From JAFDBW01 sp963825575 (GTDB lineage: Bacteria > Desulfobacterota > Desulfuromonadia > Desulfuromonadales > BM103): 64,000 nucleotides of DNA. Positions 16,247 through 25,300 of this stretch are shown piece by piece. Each line of letters begins with the position of its first letter. Position 1 is the first letter of the stretch. A program made the position numbers and the translations under genes. The notes beneath the pieces are model-generated. The model was not told where the DNA came from. It did no database searches and saw only the letters and a program-made list of their open reading frames with translations. Where the stretch lies: positions 62,001 through 126,000 of the forward strand of contig CAWGUB010000018.1 in assembly GCA_963825575.1 (NCBI GenBank), read 5' to 3'.

Positions 16247-17845
16247 ATGGACCCACTACTCATTTCCGTCGCCTTTATTCTCGGTTATCTGGTCCGTCAG
16301 GTCGGCCTGCCACCGTTGGTGGGTTTCCTCGCGGCAGGGTTTGTGCTCAACAGCCTCGGGTTCGAGGGTGGTGAGACGCTGCAGACCTTTTCTGACCTTG
16401 GCGTCACACTCCTGCTCTTCTCGATCGGTCTCAAGCTTGACCTGAAAAGCCTTGCCAAACCGGAAGTCTGGGCAGGCGCCTCGCTGCACATGGCAATCAC
16501 GGTGGTAGTCTTCGGTGTCGCCGTGTTCGGGCTCGGCCTGATCGGCTTGCCGTTTTTTGCCGGTCTGACCCTCCCCCTGGCGATCCTGGTCGCCTTCGCG
16601 CTGAGTTTTTCCAGCACCGTCTTTGCCGTCAAGATACTCGAAGAGAAGGGCGAGATGGGGGCCATGCACGGCCGCGTCTCCATCGGCATCCTGATCATGC
16701 AGGACATCTTCGCCGTACTCTTTCTGACCGTCTCCCTGGGCAAGCTCCCCTCTCCCTGGGCGATTCTGGTGCCGCTGGCGCTCTGGGGAATAAAACCGGT
16801 CCTGTACCGTTTGATGGACCGCAGCGGCCACGGCGAACTGTTGCTGCTGTTCGGCCTGTTTGCCGCGCTGGTGGCCGGTGCCGGAGGCTTCGAACTGGTA
16901 GGACTCAAGGCAGACCTCGGCGCCTTGGTCCTCGGCGTTCTGTTGGCCGGTCACGCCAAAAGCTCGGAACTGGCCAAAACCCTGATGGGGGTTAAGGAAC
17001 TGCTCCTGGTCGGATTCTTCCTGACCATTGGTTTGTCAGGTACGCCGACCATGGCCGCAGTTGGCGTGGCGGCCCTGCTGGTGATTGTCGTGCCGTTAAA
17101 AGGCGCCCTTTTCTATCTTCTGCTGACCCGCTTCAGACTGCGGGCGCGCTCTTCCCTGCTCGCGTCGCTGAGCCTGGCCAACTACAGTGAGTTTGGCCTG
17201 ATCGTCGCCGCAGTAGGCGCTTCGCAAGGGTGGATCGGACCGGAGTGGCTGGTGATCATCGCCCTGGCGCTGTCGGCGACTTTTGTTATCGGCTCCCCCC
17301 TTAACACTGCAGCCGATGCGCTCTATGTCCGCTATCGAGACAGACTAAGTCGTTTTGAAACCGATCCCCGGCATCCGGATGACCAACCGATCGATCGGGG
17401 CGAGGCGACAATCGGTGTTTTCGGTATGGGCCGCATCGGCACCATGGCCTATGACTTTATGCGTAAGAAGTACGGTGACAAGGTCATGGGTTTTGACTTT
17501 AATGCCGACACGGTGCGTAGGCACTGCGAAGCGGGCCGACAGGTGGTCTTCGGTGATCCGACCGACCCTGATTTCTGGCCGCGGATCAAACGTCAGAAAG
17601 AGGGCGGACTCATGGTATTATTGACCATGCCGAAGCATCAGGCCAACCTGGCGTCAACCAGGCACCTGGTTGAGATTGGCTTTCGTGGCAAGATCGCCGC
17701 GATCGCCCATTTCGATGACCAGGTTGAAGAGTTGAAAGAAGCCGGGGCTGCAGCCGCGTTCAATTTTTATAATGAGGTCGGACTCGGTTTTGCCGAGCAC
17801 GCCTGGGAAGTTCTGGAGAAGAAGGAAGCAGGGGAGCTGTCATGA
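16247..17845 (+). CDS. CPA2-family K+/H+-type antiporter with RCK domain (KefB/YbaL-like)
   Basis: 532-residue cation antiporter. About 12 hydrophobic helices cover residues 1-355, opening with LLISVAFILGYLVRQVGLPPLVGFLAAG, as in Kef/YbaL proteins. A cytoplasmic RCK/TrkA-N domain begins near residue 385 with the nucleotide-binding signature GVFGMGRIG and an acidic FDFNAD strand end, so gating by NAD(H) or another nucleotide is likely. Likely exchanges K+ (or Na+) for protons. The ATG follows GAGG; the stop overlaps the start of a potassium channel gene by four bases (ATGA), suggesting a combined potassium function. Confidence 0.87.
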   Translation: MDPLLISVAFILGYLVRQVGLPPLVGFLAAGFVLNSLGFEGGETLQTFSDLGVTLLLFSIGLKLDLKSLAKPEVWAGASLHMAITVVVFGVAVFGLGLIGLPFFAGLTLPLAILVAFALSFSSTVFAVKILEEKGEMGAMHGRVSIGILIMQDIFAVLFLTVSLGKLPSPWAILVPLALWGIKPVLYRLMDRSGHGELLLLFGLFAALVAGAGGFELVGLKADLGALVLGVLLAGHAKSSELAKTLMGVKELLLVGFFLTIGLSGTPTMAAVGVAALLVIVVPLKGALFYLLLTRFRLRARSSLLASLSLANYSEFGLIVAAVGASQGWIGPEWLVIIALALSATFVIGSPLNTAADALYVRYRDRLSRFETDPRHPDDQPIDRGEATIGVFGMGRIGTMAYDFMRKKYGDKVMGFDFNADTVRRHCEAGRQVVFGDPTDPDFWPRIKRQKEGGLMVLLTMPKHQANLASTRHLVEIGFRGKIAAIAHFDDQVEELKEAGAAAAFNFYNEVGLGFAEHAWEVLEKKEAGELS

Positions 17846-18537
17846 AAGCACAGGTACCCAGGTTAGAAAACTTTGTGACTGGACGATATGGCATACTGCT
17901 GATCACATTAGTGTTGCTGATGCTGCTGCAACCGACGGTTGACACGACCATCGGCAAGTACCTGCTCGAGACAATGTTTATTGTGACCCTGCTCGCCGGG
18001 CTGCGAGCAATCGGGGTCGGCAAAGGACTGCTCCGTTTCGAGATCGTTATACTCGCAATCAGCCTGGGATTGAACATTGCGGGGAGCCTGCTGACCGGGT
18101 ACGAGACTCTCTTCTTCATCGGTATCGCCGGCCGCGCCCTTTTCATGACTCTCGTTGCCATGACCATTCTGTTCGACCTGTTTCGCCGCCAAGAGGTCAG
18201 CGACGACTCACTGGCCGGCGCCGTCTGTATTTACCTGATGATTGCCGTTATCTGGGGATATTTTTTCCTCCTCATCGAATTCCTTGTGCCAGGGTCCTTC
18301 TCATTTACGAGGGAAGGCAAAGCCATGGCGCTCTGGTCAGCCCGGGACTTCTATCCGTTCATGTACTTCAGCCTGATCACCATGACAACGGTCGGCTTCG
18401 GCGACATGCTGCCGCTGACGACCGCGGCGAGGACCCTGACAACGTTAGAGGCAATTGTCGGGCAGGTCTACCTGACCATCCTGGTTGCCCGCCTGGTCGG
18501 CATGTACCTGGTGAGTCAACAAAACTCCAGAGAGTGA
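17842..18537 (+). CDS. Potassium channel-like membrane protein
   Basis: 231-residue membrane protein with about six hydrophobic segments and one pore loop containing TTVGFGD (Thr183 to Asp188), the potassium selectivity filter. The pore helix and last transmembrane helix lie in the C-terminal third; the N-terminal four helices have few charges and no clear S4 voltage sensor, so it is probably not voltage gated. No RCK domain of its own, but the upstream overlapping gene supplies one in a transporter. Translated with the antiporter through an ATGA overlap. Ion-channel family is clear; gating is unknown. Confidence 0.85.
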   Translation: MKAQVPRLENFVTGRYGILLITLVLLMLLQPTVDTTIGKYLLETMFIVTLLAGLRAIGVGKGLLRFEIVILAISLGLNIAGSLLTGYETLFFIGIAGRALFMTLVAMTILFDLFRRQEVSDDSLAGAVCIYLMIAVIWGYFFLLIEFLVPGSFSFTREGKAMALWSARDFYPFMYFSLITMTTVGFGDMLPLTTAARTLTTLEAIVGQVYLTILVARLVGMYLVSQQNSRE

Positions 18538-18569
18538 CGGACACGACGCTCAGACAAAAAAGGGGTCGG

Positions 18570-18632
18570 CTGACAAAGTTCAGCCAGACTGCATGATAGA
18601 GAGGGCAATAGATGGTTAATCTGTTGCCCTTT
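18570..18632 (+). repeat. Repeat module with H3 hairpin, copy near the channel gene
   Basis: Begins CTGACAAAGTTC 32 bases after the channel stop codon and contains AGGGCAATAGAT (18602-18613) pairing with ATCTGTTGCCCT (18619-18630), a 12-bp stem with one T-G wobble, followed by TT. It can act as terminator for the antiporter/channel operon. The whole 63-base segment matches 8402-8464 in inverted orientation. Confidence 0.72.
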
Positions 18633-18707
18633 CCCATTGTCATCTGGAATCCAAAGACAAAAGGGCTTTAAGGTCCATACCTACTGGTGCAAGATGTCTC
18701 CTCAGCG

Positions 18708-18905
18708 TGATCTGGCAACTCCATATTGACAGCACTACAGCGAGGCCCCCTGTAACAGGCCGGCTCATCTCCTCAGCTGTTCCCGGACGCCATATCCCCT
18801 TCGCGAAAGTCTATAGCCCTCCGCCAGGAGAAGGCACTTTTGCATACTTTTGTTGCCGGACAAAAGTATGGCGTCTGGCGGGACGCTATCCGCCGGTTTT
18901 GCTTT
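18708..18905 (+). repeat. Hairpin module H2, copy b
   Basis: About 200 bases, direct repeat of 19265-19460 at a 557-base offset, roughly 80% identical by eye. Hairpin one: CATACTTTTGT (18843-18853) and ACAAAAGTATG (18860-18870), identical to the other copies. Hairpin two: TGGCGGG (18876-18882) and TCCGCCG (18889-18895), where two pairs have become wobble T-G/G-T, loop ACGCTA. Confidence 0.8.
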
Positions 18906-18930
18906 TATCATCTAAAATTAAAAACAAAGC

Positions 18931-19019
18931 AGAATCCGGGGGTGCGCCCCCCGACTGCGCCTTACTCTTTTACTGGCCTAAAAGAGTAAGCAGAAAAAGG
19001 CCTGCGCTGCGCTGGGCAT
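18931..19019 (+). repeat. Hairpin module H1, copy 2
   Basis: Core CTTACTCTTTTA (18961-18972), loop CTGGCC, TAAAAGAGTAAG (18979-18990), then the same GCAGAAAAAGGCCTGCG tail as at 7962-8051. The A-T pair closing the loop replaces the G-C pair of copy 1 on both arms. Confidence 0.8.
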
Positions 19020-19061
19020 AGACGTCCGCATGATTGCCGTGATTTCTAATGGCTTATGTGT

Positions 19062-19110
19062 ATGGGAACCGGCCCGTTACAGGGGGCCTCACGGTACTGC
19101 TTTCTTGACC
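19062..19110 (-). repeat. Inverted partial copy of the H2 leader segment
   Basis: On the minus strand this reads AGCAGTACCGTGAGG, then CCCCTGTAACGGGCC, closely matching 19285-19322 on the plus strand, where it leads into copy c. It shows the modules also move as fragments and in both orientations. Confidence 0.65.
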
Positions 19111-19264
19111 CGGTGGCCAATTGCCGCATTTGATCTCTGAGTCAAACGTACAACTCATGCAACTGCAAACCAGTCAGACGTATAGACCCCGTTTGCCGCA
19201 GCAGGAAGCGAATAGAAAATGGGTTTAAGTTTTCACCTGCCGGCTGAAGGATGTCCGATCAGCA

Positions 19265-19460
19265 TGATCCTGCCATCCCATATTGATAGCAGTGCGGCGA
19301 GGCCCCCTGTAACGGGCCGGTTCATATCCTCTGATGTCTCTGGAAGTCATAGCCCCTTCGCGAACGTCTATAGCCCTCCGCCAGGAGAAGGCATTTTTGC
19401 ATACTTTTGTTGCCGGACAAAAGTATGGCGTCCGGCAGTACGCGAACTGCCGATTTTGAA
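19265..19460 (+). repeat. Hairpin module H2, copy c
   Basis: Direct repeat of 18708-18905. Hairpin one (19400-19410 with 19417-19427) is unchanged. Hairpin two is CGGCAGT (19433-19439), loop ACGCGA, ACTGCCG (19446-19452). Compared with copy a (CGGCGGG and CCCGCCG), two neighbouring pairs changed on both arms, G-C to A-T and G-C to T-A, while the loop is identical. Confidence 0.82.
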
Positions 19461-19491
19461 TTTGCAGGAAAGTTTTCTCCAAAAAGGAAAA

Positions 19492-19520
19492 AGTGCAACA
19501 GATTAATTCTCTGTTGCACT
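19492..19520 (+). repeat. Hairpin module H3, copy near mipA
   Basis: AGTGCAACAGA (19492-19502) pairs perfectly with TCTGTTGCACT (19510-19520). Against AGGGCAACAGA/TCTGTTGCCCT of copy 1 a single pair is swapped on both arms. Confidence 0.72.
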
Positions 19521-19548
19521 AAGCTTCATAGAAACTCCATCTGCAGAT

Positions 19549-19583
19549 AAAAAAAACAAACCCCGCATCACGTGCGGGGTTTG
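19549..19583 (-). terminator. Rho-independent terminator of mipA
   Basis: CAAACCCCGCA (19557-19567) and TGCGGGGTTTG (19573-19583), 11-bp stem with a 5-base loop, followed on the minus strand by eight T residues. Lies 65 bases after the mipA stop codon. Confidence 0.85.
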
Positions 19584-19647
19584 TCAACAATCTGAGGAGC
19601 CGGCTGTTACCAGCCGGCCCCTGTTAAACAACGGTCTATATATGCGC

Positions 19648-20412
19648 TTATTTCTTCCAGCGATAAGTAACCATCAGGCCCAACATAAACTGCTTGTCAT
19701 CGCCTTCATCATCGACAATCGGGCTGTCCTTGGCGTCGTTGAGCAGGGCCTTGTAGGAGAACAGGCCCATGATCCCCCACTTCTCCCAAGGGGTGTAATG
19801 GGCAACCAGGTTGATGCCGACGTCCTTGAAGCCGGAATCAGCGGAGTAGTTGGGCAGTCCGCTGCCGCCACGGTTACTGGAATCGATGCTGAAGTAGGTG
19901 TCCATGTAATCACTGTCGGCATAGGTCAGGAACACGCCGGGGGTGAGGGTCAGTTCCGGCGTGGCCTTCCACCGGTAGCCGGCGTTCGCCTGGGCGAGAA
20001 AACCGTCATGTTCATCGGAGACATCGGCCAGCAGTTCCAGGCCGAACAACAGGTTGTCGATGTTTACCCCGCCGAAGACGCCGGCCTCGAAGGCGGCATC
20101 GACCTTGTCCATTCTATCGACCCGGTTGTTATCGACATCGTCGCGCTCGAAGCGATAATTCAGAACCGGACCGAGGCTGAACTGCTTGTCGGCGAGCAGG
20201 TTGACCTTCAGGTTTGGTCCGTTCAGTTTGACAAAACGGCCGCTGTCGTAATTATGCTGGAACAGGAACAACGGCACGCCGGTGGTGTCCTCAGAACCTT
20301 CATAATCAGGCGCCGCTCCGGCCCCCAAGCCAACCATCCCGTCAAGAGCCCAGACCGGACTGGCGACAAGCAGCAGGACCAGGCACAACCCTGTAAGTCT
20401 AGAAATTTTCAT
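19648..20412 (-). CDS. MipA/OmpV-family outer-membrane protein
   Basis: 254-residue predicted outer-membrane beta-barrel. Signal peptide ends in ASPVWA; the mature protein opens with GMVGLGAGAAPDYEGSEDTTGVPLF, the MipA/OmpV family signature, and shows alternating hydrophobic/polar strands to the end (GLMVTYRWKK). E. coli MipA scaffolds peptidoglycan enzymes; other members are porin-like, so the function here is open. ATG at 20412 has GGGAGAGG upstream; the frame is open 14 codons earlier but lacks a site. Transcribed divergently from tamA from promoters that seem to share a hexamer (20474-20524). Confidence 0.85.
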   Translation of the reverse strand: MKISRLTGLCLVLLLVASPVWALDGMVGLGAGAAPDYEGSEDTTGVPLFLFQHNYDSGRFVKLNGPNLKVNLLADKQFSLGPVLNYRFERDDVDNNRVDRMDKVDAAFEAGVFGGVNIDNLLFGLELLADVSDEHDGFLAQANAGYRWKATPELTLTPGVFLTYADSDYMDTYFSIDSSNRGGSGLPNYSADSGFKDVGINLVAHYTPWEKWGIMGLFSYKALLNDAKDSPIVDDEGDDKQFMLGLMVTYRWKK

Positions 20413-20473
20413 AATTACCTCTCCCTTTGATCTATTGAGTTTATAAAAAACCATTGTTTAAATACCATTGCAA

Positions 20474-20501
20474 AGTATAAATCATACATTTTATTCTGCA
20501 A
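20474..20501 (-). promoter_or_regulatory. Candidate promoter of mipA
   Basis: TTGCAG (20496-20501) and TATACT (20474-20479) on the minus strand with a 16-base spacer; leader about 55 bases. The -35 hexamer overlaps the one proposed for tamA on the other strand. Confidence 0.5.
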
Positions 20502-20524
20502 CTGATATTTAATTGGCGTAGAAT
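20496..20524 (+). promoter_or_regulatory. Candidate promoter of tamA-tamB
   Basis: CTGCAA (20496-20501) and TAGAAT (20519-20524) with a 17-base spacer, about 60 bases before tamA. The -35 box is weak (3 of 6), so this is tentative. Confidence 0.35.
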
Positions 20525-20587
20525 TTACCTTTACACACAACGATACCCCATGCTTGCTTCCGACAAGAAAATGACTAGAGCTACCTG

Positions 20588-22360
20588 ATGCCCTGTAAGT
20601 ATAAACAACTGCTTGTTTTCCTCTGGATATTGACCCAGCTCACGCTTCCTCATGCCTGGGCCGGAGAGGCCTCGGTCCAGGTCGAGATTGCAGGTCTGAG
20701 TGGTGCTCAGCTGAAGAATGTCAAGGCGGCCCTGACGCTGCCGCCGGGGATCGTCAGGAACGGCACGATAGAAGAGCGCTGGCTCGAGCGCTTTGCCGGC
20801 AAGGCCCCGAAGATGGTCGCCGACGCCCTTGAGCCCTTCGGTCTTTACCGTACTGAGACCAAGGTCACTATAGAAAAGGCTGACGAACTTACGGCCCGGG
20901 TCATAGTCCATGTCAACCCTGGTCCAGCAACAGTTGTCCGTAGCCTGACAGTTAAACTGACCGGTGAGGGCAGCCAGGAAAAGAGCCTGCTCCGTGAAGT
21001 TCGCGAGTTTCCTTTGCGACAGGGCGATCCCCTTGATCACCAGCTTTACGAGCAGGGCAAGCGGGCCCTGCGCCTCGAGGCGAACAACCTGGGCTATCTG
21101 GAAACGGCCTATTCCACCCATGTCATCCGGATCGACCCTGATGAGGATGCCGCGGACGTCGAACTGATCCTTGAGACCGGTCCGCAATTCTACTTCGGCG
21201 AGACCACTTTCGATGATGAGAACGAAAGCTTCCCGGAGGAATTCCTGCGGCGGTTTGTAACCTACCGGGAAGGTGACGTCTTCTCGCACAAGGAGCTGCA
21301 TCGCAGTCGTCTCAGGTTTTACGCCTCTGATCGCTTTGATAATGTTCTGCTTGTCCCCCTGATAGATGAAGCGGTTGATAACAGGGTCCCGGTCAGGGTG
21401 GACCTGACCACCGGCAAGCGACATCGCCTGCGTCCCGGGATCGGCTATGGGACTAATACTGGGGCTCGAATCTCGTTAAGTTACAAAAACTTGAAATCCG
21501 GCGAGCATCCGCATGCTCGCCTGTTCGACCTCACTCTGGCAGAAAAGACGCAGTTTTTTGAAGCCAGTTATACCATCCCTCAAGCCGGCAGCGCCGACAA
21601 CAATCTGATCGGCACCGTCGGCGTCCGCCATGAGGACATCGCCGCCTACGAAACCCAGATGTTCTTTGCCGAAGTCGAGGAGACCTACGGGCTTGGGCGC
21701 GGCAAAATCGGCTCTCTGTTCCTGCGTTATCTTTACGAGGACGGTGACGTGGCCAATGAAGGCAGCAATATCGCGAAGCTTGTTATCCCCGGGGTACGCT
21801 ATTTCCAGAGGGCCTACGACGACCCGCTCAACCCCAACAGCGGCTACCAGTTCCGCGTCGAAGTGCGAGGAAGTTATGACTTTTTAGTATCCAACCTGAG
21901 CATCGGCCAGGTGATCGCCGCCGGCAGTTTCATGCTGCCTCTGACCCGCAACCTGACCTTGCACCCGCGTATCGAAGCAGCCACGACTATCAAGGATGAC
22001 GACTTCAGCAAGGTTCCCCCTTCGATGCGCTTCTTCGTCGGCGGCGACAACAGCGTGAGAGGATATAAATATAAATCCCGCGGGCCGGAGGATGATAATG
22101 GTGATGTGATCGGTGGCGAGTCATTGCTGGTTGGCAGCCTTGAGCTGGAATATGCTCTCAACGAGCGATGGGGGCTGGCACTCTTCTACGACGCAGGAAG
22201 CGCCTTCGATGTCTCTGAAGAAATGGATATCATCCAGGGCGCCGGCATCGGTGTTCGCCGCTACACCCCGATCGGGCCGATCAAGCTGGACCTGGCCACC
22301 AAGATCAATGATGACAATGGCGGTGTCCGTATCCACTTCAGCGTAGGGTTCGACATATGA
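20588..22360 (+). CDS. tamA: TamA-like outer-membrane assembly protein (Omp85 family)
   Basis: 590-residue Omp85 protein, close to E. coli TamA (577). Signal peptide ends at HAWA. Three POTRA-like domains occupy residues about 27-265 and a 16-strand barrel the rest, with the lid-lock motif region MRFFVGGDNSVRGYKYKSRGP and the closing strand ending GVRIHFSVGFDI with a terminal hydrophobic residue. TamA and TamB together help insert some outer-membrane proteins and move phospholipids across the periplasm. The stop overlaps the start of tamB by four bases (ATGA). Pairing with tamB separates it from BamA. Confidence 0.9.
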   Translation: MPCKYKQLLVFLWILTQLTLPHAWAGEASVQVEIAGLSGAQLKNVKAALTLPPGIVRNGTIEERWLERFAGKAPKMVADALEPFGLYRTETKVTIEKADELTARVIVHVNPGPATVVRSLTVKLTGEGSQEKSLLREVREFPLRQGDPLDHQLYEQGKRALRLEANNLGYLETAYSTHVIRIDPDEDAADVELILETGPQFYFGETTFDDENESFPEEFLRRFVTYREGDVFSHKELHRSRLRFYASDRFDNVLLVPLIDEAVDNRVPVRVDLTTGKRHRLRPGIGYGTNTGARISLSYKNLKSGEHPHARLFDLTLAEKTQFFEASYTIPQAGSADNNLIGTVGVRHEDIAAYETQMFFAEVEETYGLGRGKIGSLFLRYLYEDGDVANEGSNIAKLVIPGVRYFQRAYDDPLNPNSGYQFRVEVRGSYDFLVSNLSIGQVIAAGSFMLPLTRNLTLHPRIEAATTIKDDDFSKVPPSMRFFVGGDNSVRGYKYKSRGPEDDNGDVIGGESLLVGSLELEYALNERWGLALFYDAGSAFDVSEEMDIIQGAGIGVRRYTPIGPIKLDLATKINDDNGGVRIHFSVGFDI

Positions 22361-25300
22361 AACGCAATCTTGTCATAGGTCTTGCCCTGTTTGCATCACT
22401 CAGCCTGGCACTGTCCGGATTCGGTTTCTGGTGCATTGGAACAACGGCCGGAGCGCATTGGCTCATCGACTCGGCCGACAACTTTTCCGGTATTGAGATG
22501 ACCAAGGCCGAACTCGAGGGTTCTCTGCTCAACGGCCTGGCTGTCAAAGGTCTGCGGGTTGCCTGGGCGGGTGGTGAAGTCCAGGCCGACGACCTCAAAC
22601 TGGTCATCCGACGGATCAACCCTTTGTCAGGGCAACTGGCCATCGAAGAGCTGGAAATCAACCGGCTGGTCCTGCAACTTGATGAGGCCACAGAAGAACC
22701 GGCAACCTCAGTCGACGACGGTCCCGGTGCGGAAGTCTTGCTGGCCTTGGCCCCGAACTGGCTAAAGTTAGAGGTCGACCGTCTGAGCATCTCTGGTTTC
22801 GTCTACCGTGGTACCGACCAACCCGCTGACGAAGTGGTAATCGCCGACCTGATCGCCGGCCAGTATCTGCTGGCCAATCAGCGGCTTGTGTCACAGGACT
22901 TTTCCTACCATTCTCCCTACGTCGAACTCGATGGCAAGTTCGACTGGCAGCTGGCTCTGCCGCACCTCGATATGACTGCGAATGTCCACCTGCCAGCGAC
23001 CTCTATCGATCCGAAGCTGCTCGAGAGCATCGTCATACCAACCAGATTCCCCGGACACCTGGAATTGGACGGCGACTGGAACAACTACAGCGGTCCGATC
23101 CGTTTCGGTGTCGCTGATGAAACGGGAAGCAGAGTCTGGTTGTCCGCCCGGGCGACCGGCTCGTGGCGTAACATCCACTTCGATGATCTCAAGGCTCGCT
23201 ACCTCGGCGGAGCAATCACCGGAGATCTCGACATGTCCTGGTTAGACTCCTATCAGGTAAAGGGACAACTCTCCGGACAGGAACTTGACTTGTCGCCTCT
23301 GATCGAAGACACAACTGGCAAGACGAGTTTTGACCTTTCCGGGGCTTTGTCCGTCCCATACGACGATCAACCGTTGCAGGCCAACTTCGATGTGATGATT
23401 CATGAAATAAGTTTTCGTGGGCACGCCCTGCAGGGTCGGGCTGCCGGACAGTTGATCGGCCAGGAGTTGATCGATCTGGATGTCGACCTGACCGGCGACG
23501 GAGCGCATTTAATGGCCAGGGGCGTCCCCGCACAAAGGGTTGATTTCGATCTCGAAGTCGCTGACCTGGCGATGTATCACGAAGAACTTTCCGGCAAAGC
23601 AGCGGCGAGCGGCTGGTTGAGCTGGTCTGAGAATTCCCTGGCGGGCGAGATCGATGGCCACGGCGAGGAGTTGGGCTGGCAGGAAATCGGCGTCCGCAGA
23701 GTCGCGTTCCAGGCCCGGCATCGCCCCGGCGAACAACGTATCGCACTGACCCTGACCGGAGACGACTGGAATTACGGTACTCTGCGTTTAAACCAGATGA
23801 ACGCAGAGCTGTCCGGAACACTGGCTGACCACCAGCTCGAGGTTGCGACGAAGGCCTCCTTCGGACATTTTACGGCATTGGCCCATGGCAGCTACCAAGC
23901 CGGGACATGGACCGGCCGAGTCGAACAACTGAGCGGCGATGAGACCCCCTGGGGCGGATGGTCGATGCCTGAGCCGACAGACATAACCTGGGAAGAAGGG
24001 ATCCTGACGATCGACAAACTTTCTCTGGTTGCCGATAAAGACGCTCGTCTGGAGCTAAAGGTAGACAGCTGGGGCTCACCGGACCGTACCAACGCAGAGT
24101 TGAGCTGGTCCGGCCTCGACCTCGAATGGCTGCAGCCCTATGTTGACCTCGGCAGCCTGACAGGACGCACTGATGGGCAGATAAAGTACATAACTATTGC
24201 GGGACAACCTCTGTCAATCTCAGGGCAACTTGCCGCACACGGCCGGATCAAGGATGAGAACTACGATCTGACCTACGAGAAACTTGAACTGAAATTCGAC
24301 TGGGGGCAGGAAGGCCTGCAGTTGAGCGGGACATCCAAAAGTGATGCCGGCGAAAAGATCCAGATCAAGGCAACAGCTCCCGGGCGGCTGTTATGGGAAT
24401 GGCCGATAAAATCACTGGCAGGTGATCTGCAGTGGCAGGAGTTCAACCTGGCGCGCTTCAACAGGTTCCTGAAGGACTCTCAGGCTGAAGGTGTGAGCGA
24501 TGGCAGCCTCTCCTTTGCCTTGAGCGACGAACAGCTGGAGAGGATACAAGGACGCCTTGCCGCTACAGGACGTATCATGCAGGGTGAACGAGAGCTCGGC
24601 CCTCGCAACCTGCAGGCAGACTTGAACTGGGGTGACAAAGATTTTCAATGCACGGCGAGGGTCGATGGGGCCAAGGGTGGTCATGCCGTAGTGAAGTTGA
24701 CATCGCCCCAAAGGCCTGCCCTTGCATGGCCGGATTCCGGGCAGATCGAAATCAAGATCAATGCCCTGAACCTTGCCGCACTCGAGCCGTTGCTGCCTCA
24801 GGACATAGATGTCACCGGAACCATCGACAGCCAGGCCAAGGGGCGCTGGGAATCAGCAGGAGTCGTCGAACTGAATGGGGATCTCCGGCTTAGGGAGAGC
24901 CAGATCAGCTGGGACAGTGAAAATGGCCAGGTGCTCCTGCCGCTCCGTGATGCCGTCTCAGAGTGGCGATGGGTCGATGACAGTCTCAACGGCAGCTTCA
25001 CTCTGAGTCTTTCAGAACACGGCACCATCGGTGGATCCTGGCAGCTTCCCCTTCCAGCCCGAATTCCGACAGCAATCGAGCCGGACGGCCCACTAGAAGT
25101 CAAAGTGGCTGGTAAAATGCAGGCCATCGGCCTTCTTTCCGCCATCGGGCCATGGCTGGTTCAGGACCTCCGCGGCGAGACTCAAATCGAGATCGAGGTG
25201 CAGGGGACCATGCAGAAACCAGATTTACGAGGGAACATTCTCATTGTGGATGGCAGTGCCTACCTGCCTTCGGCGGGCATTCAGCTTGAAGATATCCAGT

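Larger units (their letters stand above)
18538..19647. other. Gene-free repeat island 2
   Basis: 1,110 bases between the channel gene and mipA. It is built from repeat modules listed separately (18570-18632, 18708-18905, 18931-19019, 19062-19110, 19265-19460, 19492-19520), plus the mipA terminator 19549-19583. Segments 18633-18707 and 19111-19264 hold nothing I recognise. Apparent short frames are the translated hairpins and not genes. Confidence 0.75.

Noticed and set aside
18707..19506. Two similar short frames in repeat island 2 (about 100 residues each)
   Set aside because: Their similarity comes from the repeated DNA modules; no start site or codon bias supports them.
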